From NCBI GenBank assembly GCA_050084515.1, contig CM114275.1, forward strand, positions 19,530,001-19,594,000: DNA of 64,000 nt, in the 5' to 3' direction. This DNA is from Blasia pusilla (taxonomy: Eukaryota; Marchantiophyta; Marchantiopsida; Blasiales). Under the pieces are notes generated by a model, which searched no databases, had not been told where the DNA came from, and worked only from the letters and a program-made list of their open reading frames with translations. Positions 28,001-38,652 of this stretch are shown one piece after another. Each line of letters starts with the position of its first letter. The stretch's first letter is position 1. Made by a program: the position numbers and the translations under genes.

Positions 28001-28872
28001 GGACTAGAGGTTTTGCTGGAATCGATCTTCCTACATTTAGACTCAACTTCTGGTACTGCTGAGATATGGCGTAAACTGGCATCTTGTTTCCTTGAAGTAG
28101 AGAGAAACTCAAGAGCTCAAGTCAACAAGGATCTAGAATCTCTGCCGATTCATGACTGTAGTGCGGAGGAAAGTGCAGGAAAAGCAGGCCCTTCCATAAT
28201 GCAGGAGAATTCTCGTGAGTGTGTACAAAGATTGTTGTCAGGCCGGTGTAAATGGTGGATGGGGAAACATTTCAGTCCTCAAGTGATGCAAAAAGACCAG
28301 CAATCTGACGGTATGGTCTACCTAACTCTGTTCTGTCTGCTACCACTTGGCAATACTTCATGCAGAGAGAGATCTGATTCTTCTTTGGTTGTGTGGGAGA
28401 AAACACTGGAATTGGAAAGCAAGCACACATTTGTAGGAGTGCTGGCAATTTATCTGAAGTAATGGGTCTTTGGTGTGGGCCTCAGATGAACTGTAGTAGA
28501 TTTCATAGGAGTACAATTGAATGCAAGATGTTCAACATGGGAATCAGTGCATACGCGCAGTGTGGTACATAGAGTACTGCAAATACTTGAGAAAATTGAA
28601 ATTCAGTCTCTCGTGATACGCTTGAACTCAGCTGTCCCAATGGTTTGAGTTTGATTGAAAGTTTTACTTTCTGATGCACAGGTGACCGGTGGTTCATGGC
28701 GTATAAAGCTGCTTGCGCAGCTCATATCTATGGTGCCAATGTTTTATATACAAGAAGGGCATACAAGTATTATGAGAGGAGAGGAGTGAGTATCTTGATT
28801 GAGTATCTCAGCAGTCATTGTAGACGAGCATTGAAAATATTTGCAGACAAAGATAATAATAAAGTTGGTTGA
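22055..28872 (+). CDS. TAF1A: RNA polymerase I-specific TBP-associated factor subunit A (TAF1A / TAFI48 homologue)
   Basis: Subunit of the SL1-type factor that recruits RNA polymerase I to rDNA promoters in the nucleolus. Exon model: 22055-22228, 22528-22617, 22721-22991, 23282-23376, 23492-23577, 25950-26392, 26866-27041, 27224-27312, 27445-27578, 27993-28310 and 28682-28872, about 688 codons. Phases agree throughout, but exons 2 and 3 are least certain. Family marks are KLRYLLKSLLEQRRWNEA (helical repeat near residue 125), QVQLESALYLMNQGDREAAY, NLCHGLNTHYLWYEAV, VSLTCLKGLINLF, GKLGLEVLLESIF (close to the KLGLEVL of animal TAF1A), CKWWMGKHFS and DRWFMAYKAACAAHIYG. The protein is mostly alpha-helical repeats. 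The exon at 25950 contributes a long Ser/Glu/Asp-rich insert between helices, making it longer than the 450-residue human protein. Intron 5 is 2.4 kb, far longer than the others, and holds no supportable gene. No stop interrupts the model. Confidence 0.8.
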
Positions 28873-29956
28873 ATCCAGAATTCTCAGGAAGTTGAGAGAA
28901 TCCAAAGGGTTGTGAACATGGAAATTCAGTCTTTATTCAATTCGATTCACCCAACTACCAAAGTCGGTTGTATGAATTGAAGTGATGGACCGAATGAACA
29001 TTTGATGCAGAGTAGCTTTTGTGGTCCCATGAAGATGAGATTGCATTAAGCCAACCAGTTGGAAACCTATATAGGATTCTAGCAAGATTGTGCTTAATCA
29101 GAATTTAAAATGAGAGCTACAGATTGAACGAGCCACTTTCAGGCAGAGGGATTAGTCAAAATCAACAAGTGATACTGAAATTATCTTTGAAAGTGTCTTA
29201 GGTCCTAAAATTTATTACCAAAGACCAAAATAAATGGTAAAGCTCATGGTCACATGTTCTCCATTCTTCTGCGTTACATTAGAAATGATGATCCATCCTC
29301 AATGAAGAAATCTTTCAAACAAGTTTAGTGAAAAAAAGAATTTCACACTCGCAAACACTCACCTAATATGGAGTCAATTGGAGTTTCTTTTGGATGCAAC
29401 AAGGAGCGCAAATATCCAAGTTGATCCCAACAAAATCTAAATACCCCGGGAAAGCACCGAAGGGCTTTCTCCAAAATTCCTAGTAACCAAAAAAATCCTT
29501 AGCCCTCAAGGCATCATAGAAATTTGGAGTTCTTCCCTTTGCTCTTCCTCATGGCTTCATATGTTTTGAAAGCATTGGGTAGAGCAGGAAGCATTGGGTA
29601 GAGCTCGAAGCCTTGCAAAATAGTAGACACTCAAAGTAATGGAGACTCGTTGTTTCCAATGTAGAATCACAATATCGAATACAACCAATTTCTCGAGTGG
29701 AGGCAATGGACAATCTCAATGAGGAAAGCATCAAACTTGTCATGTTGTTGATGGTCCCATGGGAGAGCAAAAACTTTATGTTTTTCTTAGTACTATTTGG
29801 TTCTTACATCAATTTTACTATTAGAGTTCCTTAAAAAAACTCATTTAAAAAAATAAGTTTTCCCAATTTCCCTCCCCTATTCCTTATTTTCTCCCACTTT
29901 TAGAAAAAATTGTTCAATTGTTTTGATTTCTAGGGTGGACCGAGAGTTTAAGCATA

Positions 29957-30142
29957 CTAGTGTAGTGCATGAGCTTGCACGAGATCAATCATGCTTAGAG
30001 AAATTCAAATGGTTTTCGTGCTACCCCCAAAAAAATTCTATCTATATGTAGTTTGAAAAACATTTTCTTGCTAATTGAGTGCCACATGTCAATCAACCGA
30101 GTGTTTGAAAATCAAGAAGGTGCTCCCTCATAATAATGTACA
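29957..30142 (-). mobile_element. Non-autonomous Helitron, degenerate, about 186 bp
   Basis: The left edge is A then CTAG (29957-29960) with the GTGCATGAGCTTGCACGAG hairpin region, the right edge TAATAATGTACA then T, a mutated form of the family terminus TAATAATATAGA. No coding capacity. Confidence 0.6.
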
Positions 30143-32049
30143 TTTTGAGGAAAAAATTATAGTAGATCAAAGATGAGAAGGGTGAATTAAAAATGATGGG
30201 ATGTTTTCTTTATTTTTTGTAAAATGATAATATTACATTTTTCAGTGAAGGGGGAAGTAAGGAACATGTTTACAAAGTGAAGGGTAAGAGTAAGGGGATT
30301 TCAAGTTAGATTATTAATAATTTCAACACATGTCCACAAGTAGTTCTTCAATGCTTGTGCTTACTAGAAACATTTAATTGATTTTTTTGGGATTTAGGAA
30401 ACACAATCACTTCACAAAAATTTCCAACCCAGAAAGTGTGTACGACAAAACGAGACCTCTTCTAGTTTGGGTGTGACTTTGATGACCACATCACGACATT
30501 GAGAAGAATACTCCCAAGGGCTCAATTCTCCCATGTTAGGATTCCAAATGGTAGATTCTAGACTTCAACAAGTAGTCTTCAATCAGACAATGCTTATGCG
30601 CAACTAGCCGTAGAAAGACCCCTATCTCCTCACCAATCTCTAAGATTTCACTCCTATGACTCTAACCGAAAAATCTTGTTGCACTCAACCTCTAGGTCAA
30701 CCTTTAAGTTTGACCTCACCATCAATCTTGGTGAAACAGAGTTTCTCATCCAAGAATCTCCAAGACTCAACTTGTAGGATCCACAATGATTCCCTTGGAT
30801 TCTCACTAAAATCCCCTAGAGTTGTGCTTGAGCTCTCCCAACTTATGAGCAATTGAAAGAAGCGTGTGCTTGCAAGCTTTCCAACTGCTCCAACGTCCAC
30901 CAAAACGCCCCATGTTGAATGGGTCATTTGTCTTTTACAATGAAGTTGACCTCTACTTGATCCTAGGATGGCTCACCACATTTATGCTTTCTCATGCTCC
31001 TTGTCTCAAATGATTAAGAATTTGTATCCATGTTTGGGCTAGTGCTTGTATGTGCCATCTTGGACCAAGGGTTTGACTCCCTAACTTGTGTATCATGCCA
31101 TGTGTTAGAGTCAGAAACTTGTATATCTTGTGGTCGGGACATTGTGACTCAAAACGTGTTTGGCATAGTGGGCCTTGGCTACAAATTTGGAAGCTCTAGT
31201 AGTCATTGTTTCACAAACTTGTTTGAGATCTTTGCAAACTCCAGTTAGCATAGCTTCTTGCTTAAATCTAGACCTTTGGTACAAATGTTGTTCATCTAAT
31301 TCTTTTGGTGTCTCGTCATGGTCCATAGACTTGAATCACAATAGTTTTGTTTTTAGAGTTGGTATATTTGTGTCTCATGATATCTCCACATACCACTGAA
31401 ATACTCTCCCGCAAAAAAATATAGATCGAATTTTCCAGATCGGGAAAATAGCTTCTCAAGGTCTTGTAATAACCATTAGTTGGGGTCTAATTCTTACTGG
31501 TGATGGGGGGCTGCCCCATACCCTACTATCTTGACTTCTAGGGAGGTAGAAAATTTACATTAAGGCCTAGAGAGCTTTTTTTTTTTACCATTTTAGGAGG
31601 TCATGGTGACCTACTACCTAGGAGGTGATCTATGTGTTTAGATCACCCTTCCCTTCATAAGTCGCTCTCTTTGATAGGTTGCTTATTGTTATGTGTCTCG
31701 TGCTCAACCTTGTGCCATTTTTTGGGCTTTGATGATTGTGATGAAACTTGAACCTAAAGGGTAATGTGAGATAAGTAATACAAGGAGTGTGTCCTCTTTT
31801 TCCGACTTCATGATGGACATCGATTTATCCTCCTAGCCATTGAGATGTACGGGGCGATGGGGGAGAGGTTTGACTCGTTCCTTACGGATTGCGCCCATCA
31901 TCTCCAATGAGAAATGGGTTGTCCTTTTTCTGCGATACTTTATTGTAGGCAATAGGGTTCCATAGCTTTATGCGCCTTGAGGCAAATACGGCGAGCTAGG
32001 CGGTTGGAGACGCCAATGCTAGAGGCCCACTTAGTAGTAGTCATAGTTC

Positions 32050-32190
32050 TCTAGGTGTTGCTGATATTGTCTCTGTTGTTGGTGATTTTGGTCGTTAGGG
32101 GGGAAGGCCCCCTTCTTTCTCCTCGAGGCCGGTTCCGGCCTCTTGAGGTCTATTTTTTGGGTCTCCATGCCCCCTCTTTTGTATGAGGCC
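32050..32190 (-). repeat. Dispersed repeat shared with 37926-38060 (inverted)
   Basis: The minus strand here and the plus strand at 37,926-38,060 share an ACAAAAGAGGGGG...CCCAAA block, then a GAAAGAAGGGGGC-TTCCCCCCTAA-like block and a run of CAACAA/CACC. It could be a gag fragment rich in Lys, Pro and Gln, but no domain can be named. Confidence 0.55.
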
Positions 32191-32434
32191 TTCCTTTCAT
32201 ATGATGATACTTGGCTAGAGTGAGAGTACATGTATATTCTAGGTCTTTTATGATCTACTACGGATAGGTAACCTATGCACACGTGTTACCATAGAGTTGT
32301 TTGGAGAGGAGATATACCCCTGATGAAGTTGTCAAGTCTTTTATAACAGAGAGATGAGTATCCATAGAGTGCCTTCAAGGAGGTCAGAGGATAACCTTAG
32401 GAGATCAAAGATGATCTATTAAGGAATAGGACAA

Positions 32435-32822
32435 CCTTTGAGAGCAAATTTCCACTATTTTGGACTCATTTGGAGCCATATTGAGCAACTTACTATTTCA
32501 AGTAAATTCATAATATCAGCATCAGAATTTGAATTTTGGGAATTGACCTTTAAACCCCCTCTACTACAAGTCAAGAGCCAAGGGGATAACCTAGGTGCAT
32601 TTTTTACCAATGAGAGAATTTGAGGAGAGGAAAGAGACATGTCCGAGGAGAGAGAGTTTGGGAGCTCATTCTCGCTTTTTTGAACCTCCTTTCATGAGGT
32701 GGCAAAGCTATGATCTTCCTTGCCTTGTGAGTAAGCTAAGCCTCTCACTAGGAGAGTCGGTTTGGCTTGACACTAGAGATATATAGAGTGTGGTGAGAGA
32801 TTTAATGATCCATGATTTAATT
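32435..32822 (+). repeat. LTR-like repeat X, diverged copy
   Basis: This is the reverse-complement counterpart of the 503-bp repeats at 46234-46736 and 55339-55842. Shared blocks include CTCATTTGGAGCCATAT, GGGAGCTCATTCTCGCTTTT, CTTGCCTTGTGAGTA and CCTCTCACTAGGAGAGT. It is more diverged than those two are from each other and marks the 5' side of a + strand copy of the PHD-finger gypsy family. Confidence 0.7.
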
Positions 32823-32930
32823 AGAGATATTTTGGTATCCGATCGTTTACGTGTTTGGATGGTATGAATAACTATAGTACCTTGTGATTATATCATTGCA
32901 TTTGGTGACAAGAATGTGTATGCACACAAC
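32823..32930 (+). repeat. Repeat R, diverged copy
   Basis: About 108 bp beginning TAGAGATATTTTGGTA and ending TGTGTATGCACACAAC. The same unit abuts the LTR-like repeat at 46109-46233 and lies after the PHD finger at 46751-46882 and at 33472-33593. Confidence 0.65.
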
Positions 32931-32954
32931 ATAGCTCCTTTGGAGAAACTATGT

Positions 32955-33309
32955 CTACTTGCAGCAGACAAAACCCACGATGTTGGATGTGATTGCAAGG
33001 CGCACCATCTTGAGAGTGCGTGAGGTTTTGCCATCTAGTGTTCTCTACTTGGAGGGACACGATGGTATGGTGTGGAAGGATCATATGCGTAACTATGCGC
33101 CAGTCACCTTCCTTACATTGACGGTATAGTTGATCGGAGCTTAGTAGTAGTTCCTCCAGGCGTACGATGTATGTTCTACCTGTGGTGCAGCCACTATGCT
33201 AGTTTGTGATGGGTGTTCGAGAGGGTGGCATATGGCATGTCCGACGCCACCTCTCACTGGGGTTCCTCAGGGACGATGGATGTGTCCCAAATGTACATAC
33301 AGTAGGTAA
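32955..33309 (+). pseudogene. PHD finger and integrase C-terminal remnant of a gypsy element
   Basis: The upstream part (LDVIARRTILRVREVLPS, then YLEGHDGMVWKDHMRNYAP) matches the integrase C-terminal module of element A. After a frame change comes a PHD finger: STCGAATMLVCDGCSRGW, then HMAC, then TPPLTGVPQGRWMCPKC, and a TAA at 33307-33309. The second zinc-ligand pair C-D-G-C is intact here, whereas element A has Y-D-G-C. The PHD fold usually binds the histone H3 tail. This copy has lost gag, methyltransferase, RT and most of integrase by deletion between repeat R and the PHD module. Confidence 0.8.
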
Positions 33310-33593
33310 CTTGTGTCTATGATATGGATGACAAGAAGGCGACTAACGGTGGGGCCACATGAGCACCATGCCTTTCTGCTCTTAGCGTCAAAGAGATGTA
33401 TTTCATGGTAGGTAGGGATAGATGGCTATCTGGAATTAGAGGGACCTAATCACCAACTAGGGGGACGATTGGAGATATTTGGTACTTCTCGTCTCGTTGT
33501 TTGGATGCCATGAGTTAGCATGGGATCGTGCGTGTTTGTGTGTATGTTTGGTGACATCGATGTATGTTGTGTAGCGATGTGTATGCGCACAAC
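33310..33593 (+). repeat. 3' tail of the gypsy family plus repeat R
   Basis: 33310-33471 aligns by eye with the complement of 46,883-47,050 (ATATGGATG...AAGGC, GGGGCCACATGAGCAC, GATGGCTATCTGGA). 33472-33593 is another copy of repeat R, ending GTAGCGATGTGTATGCGCAC. It defines the 3' end of the deleted + strand copy. Confidence 0.7.
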
Positions 33594-36500
33594 GGACAAG
33601 GCAATATGGAGGGAGGGAGTAGAGGTGGGGGAGGAAGAAATGGAAAAGTGCAAATCACGAAGGTAAGTAGGATGAGATGGGACCCACATGAAAAATTCTT
33701 TCTATAAGACGGATATAAGTCCATGAACATGAACAACTTTTTCGGATATAGTTGCACTGCTTCTTGATGGAGGTTGCTCGTCTCTTTCATCAGATGAGCT
33801 AGAGAATGCGATAATGTCAGGCCTATCATTTGTGCGTTCCTTACCTAGGAACACAATCATTGTCTTCTGTCTCTTGGCCATGTGCACTTCTGACCAACTA
33901 CCTACCTAATGTCTAAACTGATCTAGACTAAAATCTGTAAACGTGTCAAACCTAAACCCGAAAGAAATCCCAGTAGCAAAGAAAGTCAATGAATGAAGCT
34001 AGCCAATTCCAATGGTGAACTGCGTGATTTCATGCCACCCAAGCTTGCAAATGGGAACCCTCATGTTGTGCCAATTTTGCCTAACTTTGACACTGCCCCT
34101 ATCAAGTGTAAGCCTAATTCTTTCACTTCACCTATCGACCTTACCACTTACGAACCTGACACTCAATTTACTTCACTAGCAAAGTGAAAGTGCGCCTAAA
34201 TCTACTTCCAGGTACTCATCAAAACTCATTCCTATGTTTGTTCAATAAAGTTATCGTACAAGTTGTGCGCACTTAACAACCCGACTTTTACATGTTCTTG
34301 GAAGTTCCAAAACCGTCGGAGAATGTCCCTACCTTGAGGACCACAATGACACCATCTTGATTTCTAATAATCACTTATATAAAAGACTATTTTAGAGCAT
34401 ACACAAACTTTATCTAATTCCATTCTCATAACTTCAACATTTTTCAGAGCTCTATAGAGTCTCCCAAATTTATTTGTTTCCGCTTCTATAATTTTTGACT
34501 TATCAATTGCATTATCATTCTCTATTTTCTATGATGTGTGCTTCAACTATATAATTATTCATTGACACACTACTCATGCATGATCGATTCATTGTCATGT
34601 CATCTATGAATACTTCTTACAATTTCAACGTTTTGCAATGTATTCTATTTAAACTTGTCTACTTTCTTCTTGTCATGTTTGCAACAGTTCCTATTGCTAT
34701 TACTTACTTTACTTCCAATTATATCTTACTCACTCTATTCTATCTTACTCATTTTTTTGTGTCTTATTCTTGCAAATAAGAACAAGGATTCCATGTTGTC
34801 ATCGTCAATTCAACCGCAACCCACTTGCATCTCAATCTCAACCATCTCGATTCAACAGTGCCAAAGTTCTCATGTGCACATCCTAGGTGAAGTTTTACAC
34901 CAAGGTGCTTCATCAATTGGACTTGCTTCACGATACAAAATTTGAGTTATCATTGCGAGTACAAATTCTCTCTCATAAATTTTCTCAAGCAATGGAAGAG
35001 ATCAAGAAGGCAAACTCTGATATTAGTCAATACAAGGCCAAATTGGCAAATGTTTCTCAAATTTTCAAATAATTTATGAAAGACGCTCGAAGCCTCATAC
35101 ATGGAGATCGATCCAAAGCTCCAACTTCATGCAGCTATTATAGAGTCTTTGTTGCGCTCTTTTCTCTAGACTTGCACTTATTTGATACTTTATCACATAC
35201 AATATTGAACTTGCATTATGCTATGTGGATTGTTATTCCAGATTTCCTTTACTGCTTCTTTTTGTTCTCACTCCATTACAACAATTTTTCCTCCTATTGC
35301 ATTCACTTTTTCAAATCATTGCCATTATCTCTTCTTCCAAGCACCTCAACTTCCTTTCTAGCTCTTTCATTTCATTACATTGTATGTCCTCTACACTTGA
35401 TGTTTTATATTCAGTTTCTCATTTTCGGAATGCTTCATGCACTATACATTGACAAGTGGGGCAGTGTTTTGTAGTGTGTGTCACTTCACCTCTTTACCCC
35501 ATCACTACATTATCCTTTTGATTACCTCTCCGTTACATGCACTTTCAATCACATTTTCTATAGGTTTTACCTTTCTGCATCAAAACCATTCAACCCTTCT
35601 TGCTACTTCATCTTAGTAATAGACATACATCTGTACTCAATTTTGGAAATTTCCACCCCTTCTCTCCGCAACCAACCTATAACTAAGTTGTAACGTTAAC
35701 TTATTGTGCCTTCTCTATACACTTTTCTATTCTCATTACCAAACTTTTTGCTTAAAAAAAAACTAGTAGGCCACTAATCAATAATGTTTTTTCTTCAAAT
35801 ATTTTCGTAATTCTTACAAACCTTCCATACTTTCTACACTACATGAATCACTAAAGACTTACTTCCAATTACTTTACAAGTTTCCCTTTCATCCTGTTTA
35901 CATAAATGTAATTTTGCTATACTAAGAAAAACTATACATCATTTATTTTAGAAAATTATGTGGTTGTACACTTGTTGAAATCATGGATGCAAAAGGTTTT
36001 GGATATCCTTTTGTACGTTTTCTTGTTATTCTTGTATATATGTGTTACATGGGACAAGGCCCTACTATTGTAAGGTCATCAAGAAAGTTAGAGGGTGTTA
36101 ACTTTGATATAATTTCAACATGAGATCTGATTGAGCTAACTTTAATATTTATTTGATATTTAATCAATATTATTTGATTTTGATTTTTATATTAATAAAC
36201 TTTCCATGCCGATTTTATGCACAAAATTTTCTATATAAATTTTTCAATACAGAAATGACATCATAAATACATAAAACACATATCATATTCTAATTGACAT
36301 CAAAATGACTCAACTCCAAGTTTTGTGATGGTGTAACCCAATGTATACATGGTAGTGATGCATTCATTTACATGCAAGTTCTTTCTAAAGGCAACTTAGA
36401 ATCAATATACTTCACAACTAGAGAACACAATATATTAAGTAAAATTGCATTGAAGTTAGAGGAGCATGAGTAATTGTTGCAAATCGATTTAGGATTACTT

Positions 36501-36986
36501 CATATATCATTTTAATCTTACTTCATCTAACCCTCCACCAAGACCATAACAATGTTTAGATTTTATATCAATATCAAGAGAACTAGTTGATTCGATTTTC
36601 ATGGCATATTTAACAAATATAATGACCATCCAATATTAGGACAATGTTGATTATTCATGTGCGCCCCCGTCATAACAAAATAACAAGATGAGGGAATGAC
36701 ATTATCTTTCTCCAGCGACGGTTTATAGTGTGTCTAACGCATGGTTTTCACATCAACAAACAACTTCATGGAAGGGTTATTATGAGCATGAAATACAAAC
36801 TTTTATAGGAAGGACGGTGTTGATTAGTCTTTTATACATTACATATTCTTTCTTTCAATTTATGGATTTGATTACGTCTAACATATGCATTAAAAAGGGA
36901 GAGAGAGAGGGTCGCTCTCTCTCTGCACTAAGATTTGAGGTGTTGTCATTTATATTGAGAGTTCTAGACATCAACTATAAGTAGTT
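33594..36986. other. Intergenic, T-rich then AT-rich; no gene recognised
   Basis: Several open frames (for example 34887-35072, which encodes a short coiled-coil-like segment, and 35076-35474) lack recognisable domains. Base composition is strongly T-rich on the + strand at 34.4-35.7 kb and AT-rich to 36.7 kb. Probably old repeat debris. Confidence 0.35.
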
Positions 36987-37329
36987 CTAGTCCATAACCC
37001 GTGCTATGCACTAAACCAATAATGATTGAATTTATAAAAAAAAATTGCTCGCCACTTTTATGCATAATTAAAAAAAGTTTCCAAATCAAAAAAGATTCTC
37101 CCTTTGCCGTACAGATTTGCTCCTCAGAGAAATTATATTTTAGAAAGTATTTTCTCTTTTTCTTTGGACTTAATCCCATGCGCGTAGGGTCGCCATGACC
37201 ATAGAAAGTCGCCAATTTTTCTGCGCCCAAAAATTTTGAGCGCAAACTTAGCCCAACATCCTCACGATCTTACTTCACTTAGGACCGACAATAGTTAGTT
37301 GAAACCAATTTATTTTTCTCCACAAACCA
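36987..37329 (-). mobile_element. Partial non-autonomous Helitron
   Basis: Starts CTAG (36987) with the conserved CCCGTGCTATGCAC terminator region, but no matching TCTATA end is found before the next Helitron begins at 37330. Probably truncated or interrupted. Right limit is set by the neighbouring element, not observed. Confidence 0.4.
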
Positions 37330-37546
37330 CTAGTAAGGTGCGCGTGCGATGTATGGGAAATAAAAAGGTGTTTGAAGTGCTTTCCCTAGTGTATAGCATG
37401 TGAAGGGTCTAATGATGTTGCATACAAATTCAAATATTTTTCTTGTTGCGAGTAACATTTGAAACATTTTCTTGCTGTCCAGTCGCCACGTGTCAGACAG
37501 AAAGGTGTTTGCAAATCAAGAAAGCACTCTCCAATAATAATATAGA
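37330..37546 (-). mobile_element. Non-autonomous Helitron, 217 bp
   Basis: On the minus strand it opens TCTATATTATTATTGGAGAG after A and closes CTAG before T, with a GTGCGCGTGCGATG-type subterminal region. It shares its first 20 bases with the copy at 11861-12209, so the two belong to one family. Confidence 0.72.
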
Positions 37547-37609
37547 TTGGATATCCGTTAGGGCGAAAAAATGGGTGGCCCCCATATGTCCATGGGATCA
37601 ACCCCTTAG

Positions 37610-37871
37610 AGCAGGTCCCCATGGAGCAATTCCATGGTCTCGAGATCCGTCGGATGCTAAATCCACGGTTACCATTTCAGGGACTATGGGTTGATAGTCC
37701 TTATGCGCCGTGAAATTCGCGGCGCAGCAACGTGAAGGACGATCTTGGGAAAATTTACGGACTGTAGCGGATCATCTTTAAAGCTCCTTCATAGTCAAGC
37801 GTAAGACACCGCTTGCGACCTTACCTGGAAACTGGCAGGACCTCCGGCCTAGATCCCATGGGGACTTGCTC
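37610..37871. mobile_element. Tourist-like MITE (PIF/Harbinger type), 262 bp
   Basis: Terminal inverted repeats GAGCAGGTCCCCATGG (37610-37625) and CCATGGGGACTTGCTC (37856-37871) match at 15 of 16 positions. TTA flanks both ends (37607-37609 and 37872-37874), the 3-bp target duplication of PIF/Harbinger elements. The interior is non-coding and GC-richer than its surroundings. Confidence 0.78.
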
Positions 37872-37925
37872 TTAGAAGAAAATGATGCACTTCGATAAAA
37901 ACGTGTGATGGAAAACCCATCGGAA

Positions 37926-38060
37926 GTACAAAAGAGGGGGACCCAAAGAGTCAAAATCTGAAGGCCACAACAAGACCAGAAAAGGAAGAAGGGGGCATTC
38001 CCCCCTAAAGACGAAACTCACCACCATCATAGACAATATAGCAACAACAAGAGAGAAGAT
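37926..38060 (+). repeat. Dispersed repeat shared with 32050-32190 (inverted)
   Basis: Plus-strand counterpart of the segment at 32050-32190; the shared blocks are described there. Just right of the MITE and left of the GC-rich leader region of VPS26. Confidence 0.5.
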
Positions 38061-38181
38061 GATGTTATGAGTCTATGAATCACCTCTCCATTTATTTTCC
38101 ATCTTCTCATTCATTGAATGGCATTTATTGACGGGTGTTTCCGTCCCTTCCACCGAATTTCTTGTAGTTAGAACGTAGTTT

Positions 38182-38439
38182 ATGGCGGCTACACATGGTG
38201 GGGTAGACCGTGACAACAGCGGAGACGCCGCGGAATCTGGAGGCGATTCCGCGGAAAGAAGCGCACGCAGTTTCAGTGAGGATCGAACGCCGAAAGCGCA
38301 TGTAGCGAGTTCGTACGGTGGACAGAACGAGAGGCAGACGGACGGCGGAGGCGATGTTTGGAGCGGCAATTGGGGTGCCGACGGGATGAAGAAGAAGCGG
38401 AGATCCATTTTGTTGGCACCGAATGACATGCAGCACTAG
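38182..38439 (+). CDS. Short ORF upstream of VPS26, possibly an upstream ORF or leader
   Basis: An ATG in good context (TTTATGGCGG) opens an 85-codon frame rich in Gly, Asp, Ser and Arg, ending 213 bases before the VPS26 ATG. The region to 38,630 is GC-rich and open in several frames on both strands, which GC-rich leaders often are by chance. No domain is recognised. It could be an upstream ORF in the VPS26 mRNA, a first exon of something else, or non-coding leader/promoter DNA. Confidence 0.25.
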   Translation: MAATHGGVDRDNSGDAAESGGDSAERSARSFSEDRTPKAHVASSYGGQNERQTDGGGDVWSGNWGADGMKKKRRSILLAPNDMQH

Positions 38440-38652
38440 AAGATGCTGCGGCTGCTGCGAAGATGGATTGACTGAGCTTGCGTCGCTGAGGTGGTCTGTT
38501 CTGTGCGTGTGAGGGCGAGGGTGCTCGCCTTCGCTTCCTGTGGACCATCCGTCCGCTCGATCTAGGAAACTCGGAATTGGCGTACGTCGCTTGCTGCTTC
38601 TGCTGGGTTCGGATCCGGCGATCATCTCTTGGCGTCGAAGTTACCGGACAAC

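Larger units (their letters stand above)
28873..32434. other. Intergenic DNA, mostly decayed repeats
   Basis: No exon series or intact ORF. Contains one Helitron fragment (29957-30142) and a copy of a dispersed repeat near 32,050-32,190. The rest has scattered stops and no recognisable domain. Confidence 0.35.

Noticed and set aside
29549-31399. Several 60-76 codon frames on both strands
   Set aside because: No family motifs and no consistent frame or splice pattern; treated as repeat debris.
34576-35693. Cluster of hydrophobic plus-strand open frames that could look like membrane proteins
   Set aside because: The strand is T-rich, which yields Phe/Leu/Ser/Ile-rich frames by composition; frames overlap and lack splice logic.
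38125-38625. 166-codon minus-strand open frame before VPS26
   Set aside because: GC-rich low-complexity frame overlapping the likely promoter and leader of VPS26; no domain.
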